A DNA stretch of 64,000 nt, from the NCBI RefSeq assembly GCF_009296265.1, contig NZ_WBJS01000004.1, positions 248,001-312,000 on the forward strand, written 5' to 3'. The position numbers were made by a program, and so were the translations under genes. Of the stretch, positions 8,362-17,279 are shown one piece after another. Each line of letters opens with the position of its first letter. Within the stretch, counting starts at the first letter, position 1. The notes beneath the pieces were generated by a model. The model saw nothing but the letters and a program-made list of their open reading frames with translations. It was not told the origin of the DNA and did no database searches. The DNA comes from Thioclava sp. JE_KL1 (GTDB lineage Bacteria; Pseudomonadota; Alphaproteobacteria; Rhodobacterales; Rhodobacteraceae).

Positions 8362-9072
8362 ATGTGGCGCGTGATCCGGGTCTCAGTATTGGCACTTCTG
8401 GCGGGTGGGCTTTTGGGCCTGCTCGCGCTGTTGTGGTTCTACCCGGTGCTGGCAGCGGGGCTGTGCCCGCGCTGTTTCGGGATGGACCGGGCCGCGCCGG
8501 GCATTTTCGTCGAACATGAGATGAGCCGCGCAGAGCGGCGCGATCTGGTCGAGACGGTCGATGCGGCGCGCGACACCGTCGGCCAATTCTATCCCACGCG
8601 CGAAGCCCATACCCGCATTCTCGCCTGCACGAGCGACGCCTGCGACAGGCGCCTTGGCGGACGGGGCGCTGCGGCGGTGACCTATTCGCTCGGGGCTTGG
8701 GCCGTCGTGCGCGTGGCCCCGCGCGGGCTGACCGAGACGATCCTCGCCCATGAGCTGACCCATACCGAGACCCATGCCCGGCTGGGCGTGCTGGGACAGG
8801 TGCGCGATCGGATGCCCGCGTGGTTCGACGAGGGACTCTCGGTGCTGGTCTCGAACGACCCGCGCTATCTCGGGTCGGGCTCGGGCATCGAGCGCTGTCA
8901 GGCGCTGCCGCGCGCCGACCTGCCCGGCTCGCCTTTCGACTGGGCGCCGCAGGCCGGGCGCGACAACGGGCTTTATGCCGAGGCCGCCTGCGCCGTGCTG
9001 ATCTGGGAGGCGCATCAGGGCGGGCCGGAGGCCATCCTTGCGCGGCTGGAAGACGGGCGCAGCTTTCCCTGA
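8362..9072 (+). CDS. membrane-anchored gluzincin-like (peptidase MA-like) protein
   Basis: A 236-aa protein with one N-terminal transmembrane segment (about residues 7-33). The periplasmic part has a zinc-binding HELTH (130-134) and a downstream Glu in WFDEGLS (E157), the HExxH...E arrangement of gluzincin metallopeptidases of the MA-like group. Four Cys (about residues 35, 38, 89 and 94) may form disulphides. No propeptide is visible. Its target is unknown. It starts 38 bases after trmJ and is followed by alr after about 70 bases, so operon membership is plausible. Confidence 0.75.
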   Translation: MWRVIRVSVLALLAGGLLGLLALLWFYPVLAAGLCPRCFGMDRAAPGIFVEHEMSRAERRDLVETVDAARDTVGQFYPTREAHTRILACTSDACDRRLGGRGAAAVTYSLGAWAVVRVAPRGLTETILAHELTHTETHARLGVLGQVRDRMPAWFDEGLSVLVSNDPRYLGSGSGIERCQALPRADLPGSPFDWAPQAGRDNGLYAEAACAVLIWEAHQGGPEAILARLEDGRSFP

Positions 9073-9141
9073 AACGCAGCCATGCGCGCGGCTTGCGCGG
9101 ATTGCCCTTGACCTGAGGCCGTGTGCGCAGAAAAAGGGGCC

Positions 9142-10191
9142 ATGGCACAGGCAAATCTTCATATCGACCTCGACGCAGTGGTCAGCAATTGGCGCGCTCT
9201 CGATGCGCAATCGGGCGCGGCGACGCGCACGGCGGCGGTGGTGAAAGCCGATAGCTACGGCTTGGGCGCAGGGCGCGTGGCACCGGCTTTGTATCAGGCG
9301 GGTGCGCGGGACTTCTTCGTCGCGCTGGCCGAGGAAGGCGCGCGGCTGCGCCCGCATCTGGGTGAGGACGCGCGGATCTTCATCCTCGGCGGTCATATGG
9401 CGGGCGATGCGGGTTTCCTGCGCGACGCGCGGCTGATCCCGATGCTGAACTCCGCCGAACAGGCGCAGCGGCATCTGCAGGCGATCCCCGAGAGCCCGGT
9501 GGGCGTGCAGCTCGATACCGGGATGAACCGGCTCGGGATGGAGGCGGCCGAGTGGCAGGCCACCGCCCCGCAGCTGATGGAGCGCGGAATCGAGCTGGTG
9601 ATGAGCCACCTCGCCTGTTCCGACGAGCCCGACCACGAGATGAACGCCAAGCAGCTGGCCGAGTTCAAACGGATGACCGACGGGATGGGGCTGAGCCGCT
9701 CGCTCTCGGCGACCGGCGGCATCCTGTTGGGGCCGGACTATCATTTCGACGTGACGCGGCCCGGCATTGGCCTCTATGGCGGACGCCCCTTTGACGACGC
9801 ACGCCATGTTGCGACCCTGTCGCTGCCGGTGATCCAGACCCGCGTGGTCCAACCCGGCGAGACCGTGGGCTACGGCAACACCTGGACCGCCGAGCGCGAG
9901 ACCAAAATCGCGACGCTCTCGGCGGGCTATGCCGACGGGATTCACCGCGTGCTGTCGAACATCACCGCGCTTTACGCAGGCGACACGCCCTGCCCGCTGC
10001 GCGGGCGTGTCTCGATGGACCTGCTGACGGTGGATGTGACCGATCTGGATACGGTGCCCGACACGCTCGATCTGCTGGGGCCTCATCAGGGCGTCGATAC
10101 GCTGGCCGATCTGGCGGGCACGATCGGCTATGAGATCCTGACCTCGCTCGGTCCTCGCTACGCCCGGAATTACGCGGAGCCCACCGCATGA
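9142..10191 (+). CDS. alr: alanine racemase
   Basis: A 349-aa PLP enzyme converting L- to D-alanine for peptidoglycan. The PLP lysine lies in VVKADSYG (K35), the N-terminal barrel has the [10 protein letters not shown] stretch, and the C-terminal domain has VGYGNTWTA with the catalytic Tyr and RVSMDL. Length is close to the family norm (about 350-370). ATG 9142 follows AAAAAGGGGCC; an upstream GTG at 9121 is less likely. The stop overlaps the MlaE start by ATGA, so cell-wall and outer-membrane lipid genes are translationally linked. Confidence 0.95.
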   Translation: MAQANLHIDLDAVVSNWRALDAQSGAATRTAAVVKADSYGLGAGRVAPALYQAGARDFFVALAEEGARLRPHLGEDARIFILGGHMAGDAGFLRDARLIPMLNSAEQAQRHLQAIPESPVGVQLDTGMNRLGMEAAEWQATAPQLMERGIELVMSHLACSDEPDHEMNAKQLAEFKRMTDGMGLSRSLSATGGILLGPDYHFDVTRPGIGLYGGRPFDDARHVATLSLPVIQTRVVQPGETVGYGNTWTAERETKIATLSAGYADGIHRVLSNITALYAGDTPCPLRGRVSMDLLTVDVTDLDTVPDTLDLLGPHQGVDTLADLAGTIGYEILTSLGPRYARNYAEPTA

Positions 10192-10979
10192 ATGCAGCGG
10201 CGCTCAGCCGACCGCTGGCCGCGCTGGGGCGGGCTACGCTCGCGCTGATGGCGGCGACGGGGCGGCTGTCGCTCTTTGTGGGCGAGACGCTGAGCCACCT
10301 GCTCCGCCCGCCCTTCTACCTGCGCGAGTTCTGGCTTGCGTGCCTCAATATCGGCTGGCTGTCGCTGCCGGTCGTGGGAATGACGGCGCTGTTTACCGGC
10401 GCCGCGCTGGCGCTGCAGATCTACGCGGGCGGCGCGCGCTTCTCGGCCGAACAGGTCGTGCCCTCGATCACCGCAATCGGCATGGTGCGCGAGCTGGGCC
10501 CGGTCCTCGGCGGGTTGATGGTGGCCGCGCGCGTGGCCTCCTCCATCGCCGCCGAGATCGGCACGATGAAAGTGACCGAGCAGATCGACGCGCTCACCAC
10601 GCTCTCGACCAATCCGATGAAATATCTCACCGTGCCGCGCGTGCTGGCTGCGACGCTCTGCGTGCCAATGCTCGTGGGCGTAGGCGACGTGATCGGGATC
10701 ATGGGTGGCTGGATGGTCGGCGTGAACCGCCTCGGCTTCAACTCGGCCACCTATCTCAAGAACACATGGGATTTCCTCGAGTTCTGGGACGTGGGATCGG
10801 GCCTCGTGAAGGGCGCCGCCTTCGGCTTCATCGTGGCCACGATGGGCTGCTATCACGGGATGAATTCGGGCCGCGGCGCGCAGGGCGTGGGCCGGGCCAC
10901 GAAATCCGCGGTGGTCGCCGCCTCGGTCGCGATCCTCGCCGCGAATTACGTGCTGACGGAGGCCTTCTTCTCGGCATGA
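10188..10979 (+). CDS. mlaE: MlaE-type ABC transporter permease
   Basis: A 263-aa polytopic protein of the MlaE (Ttg2B/DUF140) family. The family stretch with [20 protein letters not shown] (about residues 87-106) and the following [23 protein letters not shown]-like segment are clear. MlaE forms the membrane part of the Mla phospholipid transporter that keeps outer-membrane asymmetry. It is coupled by ATGA overlaps to alr upstream and to the ATPase downstream. No MlaD/MCE subunit follows, so the periplasmic component must be encoded elsewhere. Confidence 0.9.
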   Translation: MNAAALSRPLAALGRATLALMAATGRLSLFVGETLSHLLRPPFYLREFWLACLNIGWLSLPVVGMTALFTGAALALQIYAGGARFSAEQVVPSITAIGMVRELGPVLGGLMVAARVASSIAAEIGTMKVTEQIDALTTLSTNPMKYLTVPRVLAATLCVPMLVGVGDVIGIMGGWMVGVNRLGFNSATYLKNTWDFLEFWDVGSGLVKGAAFGFIVATMGCYHGMNSGRGAQGVGRATKSAVVAASVAILAANYVLTEAFFSA

Positions 10980-11722
10980 TCACCCTCGACGCCATAACCC
11001 GGAGTTTCGGATCGAAACACGTCCTGCGCGGCGTCGATCTCGTGGTGCCGACGGGGCAATCCACCGTCATCATCGGCGGCTCGGGCACCGGCAAATCTGT
11101 GCTGCTGAAATGCATCCTCGGGCTGATCGAGCCCGATGGCGGCAAGATCACACTCGACGGGGTCGACGTGCATGAGGGCGAGCGCGACGCCTTCCTCGCC
11201 CGCTTCGGAATGCTGTTTCAGGGCGGCGCGCTGTTCGACAGCTTTTCCGTCTGGGAGAACGTGGCCTTCCGCTTGCTGCGCGGCGCGCTGAAACGACCCA
11301 AGGCGGAGGCGCGCGAGATCGCCATCGAGAAGCTGCGCCGGGTGGGGCTGTCGCCCGATGTGGCGGACCTGTATCCGGCGGAACTGTCGGGCGGGATGCA
11401 GAAACGCGTGGGCCTTGCCCGTGCCATCGCCGCCGAGCCCGAGATCATCTTCTTCGACGAACCCACGACCGGGCTCGACCCGATCATGGCGGGCGTCATC
11501 AACGAGCTGATCCGCGAGATCGTCACCGAGATGGGCGCGACCGCGATGACGATCACCCATGACATGTCCTCGGTCCGGGCGATTGCCGACCGGGTCGCAA
11601 TGCTTCATGCGGGCAAAATTCGCTGGGAAGGCCCGATCGCGGAAATGGACGAAACTTCAGACCCTTACGTCCAGCAGTTCATCCACGGACGCGCCGAAGG
11701 GCCGATCGAAACGCTTCGTTAA
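10976..11722 (+). CDS. mlaF: MlaF-type ABC transporter ATPase
   Basis: The 248-aa ATPase shows Walker A GGSGTGKS (about residues 37-44), the Q-loop in MLFQGGALFDS, signature LSGGMQKR (about 137-144), Walker B EIIFFDEP and the H-loop ITHD. LFQGGALFDSF and MQKR are typical of the MlaF/Ttg2A subgroup. It energises lipid transport by the MlaE permease encoded directly upstream with a 4-base overlap. The start at 10976 comes from that overlap. Confidence 0.92.
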   Translation: MITLDAITRSFGSKHVLRGVDLVVPTGQSTVIIGGSGTGKSVLLKCILGLIEPDGGKITLDGVDVHEGERDAFLARFGMLFQGGALFDSFSVWENVAFRLLRGALKRPKAEAREIAIEKLRRVGLSPDVADLYPAELSGGMQKRVGLARAIAAEPEIIFFDEPTTGLDPIMAGVINELIREIVTEMGATAMTITHDMSSVRAIADRVAMLHAGKIRWEGPIAEMDETSDPYVQQFIHGRAEGPIETLR

Positions 11723-11849
11723 CACACAGGCTGCGGAACCAAGCGAATTTCCGCGCATTCTCCCCAAGTGCTTGATCCGCCAACGAGACTCAATCTCGGA
11801 CCGGAACTGGCCGCTATCTTCAATATGGGAACCGGGGGGAGGTCACATC

Positions 11850-12623
11850 ATGCAAACCGAACAGGTAGGAAGCGCCAATCTAGACCGTTTCAACACGGCG
11901 ATTGGCCAAACGCTCACCGTCACTGTCGCAATCACCGCGCTTGCCGCCATCGGCGCGGTCACAGCCGCCTCGCTCGGGCTGATCCCGTGGCTCAGCCTCG
12001 AGGCGCAATTCGGCGAAACCGCCCTGCCCGATTTCGGTGTCTGGCTGCAGGTGGGCGCGGCATTGCTGGCGCTGATCCTGTTGCTCTATCTGCCCTCCTG
12101 TTCCCGCGTATCCAAGCTCGAAGGCAGCCACCGCCGCTTCCATGTCGGCATGGATGACGTGGCCCGCGCCTATCGCAGCGCCCACGAGTCCGACCGCGCG
12201 GGCGTCTTCGCGCTCTCGGGTGAATTCGACGCCGTACGCGAGCGGATCACCCATCTGCGCCAGCATCCCGATCTGGGCGGGCTGGAGCCCGAACTTCTGG
12301 AACTGGCCGCGCAGATGAGCCTGCAGTCGCGCGATCTCGCTGAGGTCTATTCCGCCGAGAAAGTCAAACGCGCGCGCGCCTTCCTCGAACAGCGCCAGCA
12401 AGAGGCCGAGACGCTGAGCGATCAGATTTCTGTCGCCCGCCGGACCTGCTCGGAGCTGCGCGAATGGCTGACCGATGTCGAGACCGAAGAGCGCGAGGTC
12501 AGCGCCGAGTTCAGCCTGCTGGAGCGCGACCTGCGTGACATCCTGCCGCTGCTGGGCTACGAAATCGAAGACGGCCCGCAGCCCAATGTGGTGCCGATCG
12601 CGAAGAAAGAATCTAAGTCGTAA
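11850..12623 (+). CDS. two-TM coiled-coil protein (annotated as DNA repair protein in some relatives)
   Basis: ATG 11850 follows GGGGGAGGTC at good spacing; the longer frame from 11559 overlaps mlaF and is not credible. The 257-aa product has two membrane helices (about residues 22-45 and 66-88) and then a long charged helical/coiled-coil domain (about 100-235) rich in Glu, Arg and Leu. I recall relatives in Rhodobacteraceae labelled DNA repair protein, but nothing here (no nuclease, ATPase or helicase motif) supports that; a membrane-tethered coiled-coil scaffold is a fairer description. It follows mlaEF by about 130 bases. Confidence 0.65.
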   Translation: MQTEQVGSANLDRFNTAIGQTLTVTVAITALAAIGAVTAASLGLIPWLSLEAQFGETALPDFGVWLQVGAALLALILLLYLPSCSRVSKLEGSHRRFHVGMDDVARAYRSAHESDRAGVFALSGEFDAVRERITHLRQHPDLGGLEPELLELAAQMSLQSRDLAEVYSAEKVKRARAFLEQRQQEAETLSDQISVARRTCSELREWLTDVETEEREVSAEFSLLERDLRDILPLLGYEIEDGPQPNVVPIAKKESKS

Positions 12624-12659
12624 CGGGGTCTGAGCGCCCCTAGGGGTGAGCGCCGGTCG

Positions 12660-13097
12660 ATGCTGAAATACGCCAATCTGGCGCTCTTGCTTCTCTTCCC
12701 CCTCGCCTGGGCCGCGCCGCTTCTGCGCGCGGGGCTCTTGCCCTTCTTCGGGTTGGAGGAAATCTCGGTGCTCAGCGGGTTGCAGACCCTTTGGCGGACG
12801 GATGTGTTCCTCGCCCTGCTCGTCAGCTTCCTCGCCCTCTTTGCCCCCTATCTGAAGGTGATCGGCGTTGCGCTGATCCAGTTCGATCTGGCCTCGCCAC
12901 GCCTGCTGCCGACGCTGAACGTCTTAGGCAAGCTGGCGATGGCCGATATCTTCCTGATCGCGATCTATATCGTGGTGGCGAAGGGCGTGGGCGTCGGGCG
13001 CCTCGAGACGGCTTGGGGGCTGTACCTGTTTACCGGATGCGTCGCGGCCTCATTCGCGATCTCGCATCTGGAAATGAAAAAGGCGCCGCGAGGGTGA
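12660..13097 (+). CDS. paraquat-inducible protein A-like membrane protein
   Basis: A 145-aa protein with four predicted membrane helices matching one half of PqiA: a short N-terminal TM, a periplasmic EEISVLSGL stretch, a second TM region with LFAPYLKVIG, and a last pair ending in Lys. PqiA works with MCE proteins PqiB/PqiC in lipid transport across the envelope, which fits its place downstream of mlaEF. No pqiB or pqiC follows. The last codons and stop lie within a terminator hairpin. Confidence 0.75.
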   Translation: MLKYANLALLLLFPLAWAAPLLRAGLLPFFGLEEISVLSGLQTLWRTDVFLALLVSFLALFAPYLKVIGVALIQFDLASPRLLPTLNVLGKLAMADIFLIAIYIVVAKGVGVGRLETAWGLYLFTGCVAASFAISHLEMKKAPRG

Positions 13098-13113
13098 CCC
13101 CCCGGGCGCCTTT
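13079..13113. terminator. bidirectional intrinsic terminator
   Basis: AAAGGCGCC (13079-13087) pairs exactly with GGCGCCTTT (13105-13113). The hairpin contains the stop codon of the PqiA-like gene, and A/T runs on both flanks let it serve the convergent DUF1150 gene as well. Confidence 0.75.
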
Positions 13114-13130
13114 CGCGTCCTTTCAGCCGA

Positions 13131-13358
13131 TCAATGGACCGAAACCGGGTCCAGATCGTTCTGCCGGGCCAGCGAGAAGGCCAGCTTGCGGTCCTTCACC
13201 AGCGCGAGCCGTTCGCCATCGCTGTCATGCACCGCATAGAGGTGATCGACATCGTCCAGCTCGGCCCGGATTTCCTCGGGCAGATCGACGACCGCCACTT
13301 CGCGGACATAGACGATGGGATGCTCGGCATTATCGCCGAAATCATATTCCGTATTCAT
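13131..13358 (-). CDS. DUF1150 family protein
   Basis: A 75-aa protein of the alphaproteobacterial DUF1150 family: the YDFGD start, PIVYVREV strand, LYAVHDSDGERLAL and the C-terminal FSLARQNDLDPVSVH are all family features. An in-frame ATG at 13385 overlaps the hsp20 stop, but ATG 13358 has a strong AGGAAAGGAAA ribosome-binding site and matches the usual family N-terminus, so it is chosen. It is the second gene of a heat-shock unit with hsp20, suggesting a stress role; the biochemical function is unknown. Confidence 0.88.
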   Translation of the reverse strand: MNTEYDFGDNAEHPIVYVREVAVVDLPEEIRAELDDVDHLYAVHDSDGERLALVKDRKLAFSLARQNDLDPVSVH

Positions 13359-13381
13359 TGCGCGTTTCCTTTCCTGCCTGT

Positions 13382-13792
13382 TCATTTCCGCTCGATCGGG
13401 ATGGTCTGCACGATCGTCTCGGGCGGGGCCCGGTTCAGATCGACATGCAGAAGACCGTTCTCGATCGTCGCGGCTGCGACCTCGACCCCTTCCGCGAGCA
13501 CGAAGCTGCGCTGAAAGGCCCGTGCGGCGATCCCGCGATGTAGGAACAGGCGTTCGCTGTCCTCTTCGCTTTGACGGCCGCGGATCACCAAAGCCCGGTC
13601 TTCGAGCGTGATCGCGAGGTCTTCCTCGCGGAAGCCTGCCACTGCGAGCGTGATGCGGAACGCATCCTCGCCGCGTTGTTCGATGTTATACGGCGGATAG
13701 GCATCCGATCCCTTGGCGGTGCGTTCCACCAGCCGTTCCAACTGGTCGAAGCCCAGCAGGTAGGGATGTGCGCCAAAACTCAGTTTCGTCAT
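13382..13792 (-). CDS. Hsp20/alpha-crystallin small heat-shock protein
   Basis: A 136-aa IbpA-like chaperone. The alpha-crystallin domain spans about residues 33-125, with YPPYNIE at its start, LAVAGFREEDLAI, and the A-x-x-x-N-G-L motif (ATIENGLLHVDL) near its end. Such ATP-independent holdases form oligomers that trap unfolding proteins. Transcription is probably from the RpoH-type promoter at 13859-13887. DUF1150 follows directly. Confidence 0.93.
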   Translation of the reverse strand: MTKLSFGAHPYLLGFDQLERLVERTAKGSDAYPPYNIEQRGEDAFRITLAVAGFREEDLAITLEDRALVIRGRQSEEDSERLFLHRGIAARAFQRSFVLAEGVEVAAATIENGLLHVDLNRAPPETIVQTIPIERK

Positions 13793-13858
13793 TCGGCAAG
13801 CCCTTGATCAAGCGACGTTGCAAGTTCGGGCCCCGATCTTCGGCAGCCCACTGATCAA

Positions 13859-13887
13859 ATATGGGCGGCGTGGAAGCCCCCTGCAAG
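13859..13887 (-). promoter_or_regulatory. RpoH-type heat-shock promoter of hsp20
   Basis: On the minus strand CTTGCAG (13887-13881) is followed after 15 bases by CCCATAT (13865-13859), about 65 bases upstream of the hsp20 start. The element pair and spacing equal those in front of rpoH at 38513-38541. Confidence 0.8.
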
Positions 13888-14024
13888 ACCCCGCCGACCA
13901 TTTACGCTGACGGCAAATTTTCTCCTAACCCGTTCGAAACCTGTTATATTGACCCTCCCACCTGACCGCCTTGGCCGAGTCGGGCGGATGATCTTTTGCG
14001 CAACCAGAACCGGACGATACGGAT

Positions 14025-14243
14025 ATGAACGCCCATCTCGAGATGGATCATGAAGAAGTGCTGCGGGTAAAACTGGAAGTACTGCGCCGCGAACACCGCG
14101 ATCTGGACGAGGCGATCCTGGCGCTCACGCAGGCGGTGCATTCCGATCAGCTGCGCCTTGTGCGGCTGAAAAAGCAAAAGCTGGCCCTGAAAGACGAGAT
14201 CGCGCGGATCGAAGACCAGCTCACCCCCGACATCATCGCCTGA
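14025..14243 (+). CDS. YdcH/DUF465 family protein
   Basis: A 72-aa, almost wholly helical protein of the DUF465 (YdcH) family. The features are an N-terminal LRREHRDLDEAI helix, a short connecting turn, and LVRLKKQKLALKDEIARIE, predicted to form a two-helix coiled coil. The function is unknown. It stands alone in front of purEK, about 100 bases away, and the space before it contains an AT-rich stretch (13914-13950) that could hold its promoter. Confidence 0.9.
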   Translation: MNAHLEMDHEEVLRVKLEVLRREHRDLDEAILALTQAVHSDQLRLVRLKKQKLALKDEIARIEDQLTPDIIA

Positions 14244-14344
14244 ACCTGACCTCCGATCAATCCGATCGGCGCCTGCACGCCTCCGGGGCTTGCCGCGACG
14301 GCACAGATTCCTATAGTGCGCGCTCCATCTGAAAAGGGGGCGTC

Positions 14345-14830
14345 ATGAGCGTGAAAGTGGGAATCATCATGGGCAGCCAGTCCGACTGGTCCACGATGAA
14401 AGAGGCGGCGGAAATTCTCGACGAACTCGGTGTGGAATACGAGGCGAAGATCGTCTCGGCGCATCGCACTCCCGACAGGCTCTGGTCCTATGGCAAGACC
14501 GCGGTGGACCGTGGGCTGCACGTCATCATCGCAGGCGCTGGCGGCGCCGCGCACCTGCCGGGCATGATGGCCTCGAAGACGCGCGTGCCGGTGATCGGCG
14601 TGCCGGTGCAGACCCGGGCGCTCTCGGGCGTCGACAGCCTCTATTCCATCGTGCAGATGCCCAAGGGCTTCCCGGTTGCGACCATGGCGATCGGGGCTGC
14701 GGGCGCGGCCAATGCCGGTCTGATGGCGGCGGGGATCTTGGCCGTGTCGGATGCGGATCTGGCGAAGCGGCTCGACGACTGGCGCGAGAAACTCTCAGCC
14801 TCGATCAAGGAGGAGCCGGAAGATGAGTGA
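14345..14830 (+). CDS. purE: N5-carboxyaminoimidazole ribonucleotide mutase
   Basis: A 161-aa class I PurE. GSQSDW (about residues 10-15), SAHRTPDRL with the catalytic His, and the [12 protein letters not shown] loop are diagnostic. It converts N5-CAIR to CAIR in de novo purine synthesis. ATG 14345 has GGGGGC upstream. The purK start lies inside its last codons (8-base overlap), so the two steps of the bacterial CAIR route are coupled. Confidence 0.96.
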   Translation: MSVKVGIIMGSQSDWSTMKEAAEILDELGVEYEAKIVSAHRTPDRLWSYGKTAVDRGLHVIIAGAGGAAHLPGMMASKTRVPVIGVPVQTRALSGVDSLYSIVQMPKGFPVATMAIGAAGAANAGLMAAGILAVSDADLAKRLDDWREKLSASIKEEPEDE

Positions 14831-15887
14831 GCCCCTGCCCTTTGGATCGGTGATCGGCATCCTCGGCGGCGGTCAGCTAGGCCGGATGCTCTCGGTCGCG
14901 GCCTCGCGTCTGGGCTATAAGACCCATATCTTCGAGCCGGGCGCGAACCCGCCCGCAGGCGACGTGGCCCATGCGGTGACAACCGCGCCCTACGAGGACG
15001 AGGCCGCGCTGCGCGCCTTCGCCGAAGCCGTGGACGTCATCACCTACGAGTTCGAGAACGTGCCGACCTCGGCGCTCGATCTCTTGGAAAGCCTCAAGCC
15101 GATCCGCCCGAACCGCAAGGCGCTGGCCGTCAGCCAGGACCGTCTGGTCGAGAAAGCCTTCCTCAACGATCTGGGCCTCGCCACCGCGCCTTTCGCCGCC
15201 GTGGACGATCTCGAGGATCTGCAGGAGGCAATCGCCGAAATCGGCTGCCCCGCGATCCTGAAGACCCGTCGCTTCGGCTATGACGGCAAGGGTCAGGTTG
15301 TGATCAACGCGCCCGAAGAGGCCGCCGCCGCGCTGGAGGATATGAAAGGCGCGCCTGCGATCCTCGAAGGCTTCGTGGAGTTCTTCAAGGAGATCTCCGT
15401 GATTGGCGCGCGCGCCGAGGATGGCGCGATCTCCTGCTTCGATCCGGGCCAGAACAAGCATGAGGGCGGCATCCTGCGCACCACGCTGGTTCCCGCCGCG
15501 ATCACCGACAACCAGCGCACCGATGCGGTTCTGCTGGCGGCCAAGATCCTGAACAAGCTCGATTATGTCGGCGTGATGGGGGTCGAGCTTTTCGTCACCC
15601 GCGACGCGCTGATCGTGAATGAGATCGCGCCTCGCGTGCACAACTCGGGCCACTGGACGCAGGCAGGCTGCGCGGTCGATCAGTTCGAGCAGCATATCCG
15701 CGCCGTCACCGGCTGGCCGCTGGGCGACGGCTCGCGCCATTGCGATGTCGAGATGGAGAACCTGATCGGCGACGACATGGACCGGGTGCCGGGACTGGCG
15801 AAGCTCGCGCGGTATCAGGTGCATCTCTACGGCAAGGCCGAGGTGAAACCGGGCCGCAAGATGGGTCATGTGAACCACATCCTGTAA
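14823..15887 (+). CDS. purK: N5-carboxyaminoimidazole ribonucleotide synthase
   Basis: A 354-aa ATP-grasp enzyme: N-terminal [12 protein letters not shown] (about residues 12-23), EFENVP, the central [15 protein letters not shown]-binding loop, and [15 protein letters not shown] near the C-terminal metal site. It makes N5-CAIR from AIR, bicarbonate and ATP, the substrate of the coupled PurE. The start is the ATG overlapping purE; the upstream in-frame extension to 14751 is internal to purE and not credible. A terminator follows at 15893. Confidence 0.96.
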   Translation: MSEPLPFGSVIGILGGGQLGRMLSVAASRLGYKTHIFEPGANPPAGDVAHAVTTAPYEDEAALRAFAEAVDVITYEFENVPTSALDLLESLKPIRPNRKALAVSQDRLVEKAFLNDLGLATAPFAAVDDLEDLQEAIAEIGCPAILKTRRFGYDGKGQVVINAPEEAAAALEDMKGAPAILEGFVEFFKEISVIGARAEDGAISCFDPGQNKHEGGILRTTLVPAAITDNQRTDAVLLAAKILNKLDYVGVMGVELFVTRDALIVNEIAPRVHNSGHWTQAGCAVDQFEQHIRAVTGWPLGDGSRHCDVEMENLIGDDMDRVPGLAKLARYQVHLYGKAEVKPGRKMGHVNHIL

Positions 15888-15892
15888 GCGAA

Positions 15893-15917
15893 AAAGGCGC
15901 CCATCGCGGGCGCCTTT
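15893..15917. terminator. bidirectional intrinsic terminator
   Basis: AAAGGCGCCC (15893-15902), a 5-base loop and GGGCGCCTTT (15908-15917) form a perfect 10-bp hairpin between the convergent purK and VOC-protein genes. Confidence 0.85.
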
Positions 15918-15931
15918 CTCTTATCTCGCGA

Positions 15932-16735
15932 TCACTTCGCGGACCATGTGAAGCGCGTGCCCCACGGGTCGGCCACGCTGTCGCCATAGGCCTCGCGGAA
16001 GGCGGCGAGCGGTTCGGCGTCCGCCTTCAGCCCCACCTCGACCAGACCGGTCGCGGGCTGGTGACGCTCTTTGGCCCCGCGGCTATTCCAGACATTGGTG
16101 GCGAGGTGGTGGTGATAGCCGCCCCAGCCGTGGAAATTCGCCCCCGGATAGCGGGCCATCACATCCGCGCCGAGCGTCTCGGCATAGAACGGCTCCGCCG
16201 GATCGAGCGCGCCCACCTGAAGGTGAACGTGGCCGATCACCGTGCCTTTCGGCGCGCCGCGCCATGGGCCACGGGCCTCTGCCATCACGTCGCGCAGGTC
16301 GATCGGATCGGTCACCATCGCGATCATCCCGTCCTTGCGCGGCCAGTCTTCGCGGGCGCGGTCGCGGTAGATCTCGATGCCGTTGCCCTCGGGGTCGTGC
16401 AGGTAGACCGCCTCGCTGACAAGGTGATCGGACGCCCCGCCGAGCCGGATACTTTTCTCTGCGGCGTGGGTCAGCCACGCGCCCAAATCGGCCCGCTCGG
16501 GCAGCAGGAAGGCGGTGTGAAACAGCCCCGCTTCCGACCGGCTTGATTTGCGCGCCGATGCGTCGGCCTTGAGGATCACGAGGACCTTGCCATCGACGCC
16601 GTAGCGCGCCTCGGTTGCGTCGCCCGCTATCCGCTCCAGCCCGAGCACGCCCTCGTAGAACGCACCCACCGCCGGGAGGTCATGGACCACGAGGGTCACA
16701 TGGCCGATTTCGACATTTGCATCACTGGTAGCCAT
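15932..16735 (-). CDS. two-domain VOC family protein (glyoxalase/extradiol dioxygenase-like)
   Basis: A 267-aa protein with two vicinal-oxygen-chelate modules, starting IGHVTLVV (about residue 10) and IGHVHLQV (about 165). The first contains VYLHDPEGNGIEIYRD with the typical metal Glu. The layout matches catechol-2,3-dioxygenase-like (CatE-type) proteins. Ligand residues H12 and E in GIEIY are visible. The substrate is not known. It is probably co-transcribed with the upstream doxX gene (13 bases apart), suggesting a quinone/catechol or redox-stress context. Confidence 0.82.
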   Translation of the reverse strand: MATSDANVEIGHVTLVVHDLPAVGAFYEGVLGLERIAGDATEARYGVDGKVLVILKADASARKSSRSEAGLFHTAFLLPERADLGAWLTHAAEKSIRLGGASDHLVSEAVYLHDPEGNGIEIYRDRAREDWPRKDGMIAMVTDPIDLRDVMAEARGPWRGAPKGTVIGHVHLQVGALDPAEPFYAETLGADVMARYPGANFHGWGGYHHHLATNVWNSRGAKERHQPATGLVEVGLKADAEPLAAFREAYGDSVADPWGTRFTWSAK

Positions 16736-16747
16736 CGTCTCCTCCTG

Positions 16748-17152
16748 TCACTTCAGTTTGGTCGGGCGCAGCGCATAGAGGCCGTCACCCAGAGCCGCGA
16801 GCGCGAATTGCACGATGGCCCACATCACCGGGTATTCCCAGCCGCCGCCCTGGTTCGAGAAGCCGAAGCCGTTGCCCCAGTGTGCCGTGAAGGCCGCGCC
16901 GAGCAGGATGAACCCGAGCCCGAAGGATACGATCCGCGCATAGATGCCGGTGATCAAGGCGATACCGCCGAGGATCTCCGCCGCCATCGTGAGGATGCCG
17001 AGCCAGCCGGGCAGGCCCAGCGATTCAAAGAAGCCCATCGTGCCGGCCGGGGTAAAGACGAACAGCTTCGTCAGCCCGTGGACGAGGAACAGAGCGCCGG
17101 TCAGAAGGCGCAGGACGAGGATGCCGTAAGGGGCGAGTTTGGTGTCGATCAT
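16748..17152 (-). CDS. DoxX family membrane protein
   Basis: A 134-aa DoxX protein with four membrane helices: the N-terminal LLTGALFLVHGLTKLF, the central LPGWLGILTMAAEILGGIALI and the later FGLGFILLGAAF are typical. DoxX-type proteins are linked to thiol or oxidative stress and to quinone-based electron transfer. It is divergent from a LysR regulator, which probably controls it together with the VOC gene. A second DoxX lies at 30123. Confidence 0.9.
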   Translation of the reverse strand: MIDTKLAPYGILVLRLLTGALFLVHGLTKLFVFTPAGTMGFFESLGLPGWLGILTMAAEILGGIALITGIYARIVSFGLGFILLGAAFTAHWGNGFGFSNQGGGWEYPVMWAIVQFALAALGDGLYALRPTKLK

Positions 17153-17213
17153 GGTCTATCTCCTGTACCCGCACTCTCTGTGCGGTGTGTTCGCGTTACA
17201 GCGAGGAAATTAG

Positions 17214-17266
17214 CCATTCCGTTAGCGAATAAAATGGATATTATCAGGAATGACTTTTACCATTTT
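17214..17266. promoter_or_regulatory. candidate LysR-type operator between doxX and lysR
   Basis: The divergent intergenic DNA is AT-rich and has repeated half-sites: CATTCC at 17215-17220 with GGAATG at 17247-17252, and AAAATGG at 17231-17237 with CCATTTT at 17260-17266. Paired inverted half-sites next to a LysR gene are expected for its autoregulatory and target operator. It is unproven. Confidence 0.4.
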
Positions 17267-17279
17267 GTTCTGAATAGCG

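Noticed and set aside
12632-12654. CCCCTAGGGG palindrome before the PqiA-like gene
   Set aside because: It lacks a T-run and overlaps the ribosome-binding region, so it was not called a terminator or operator.
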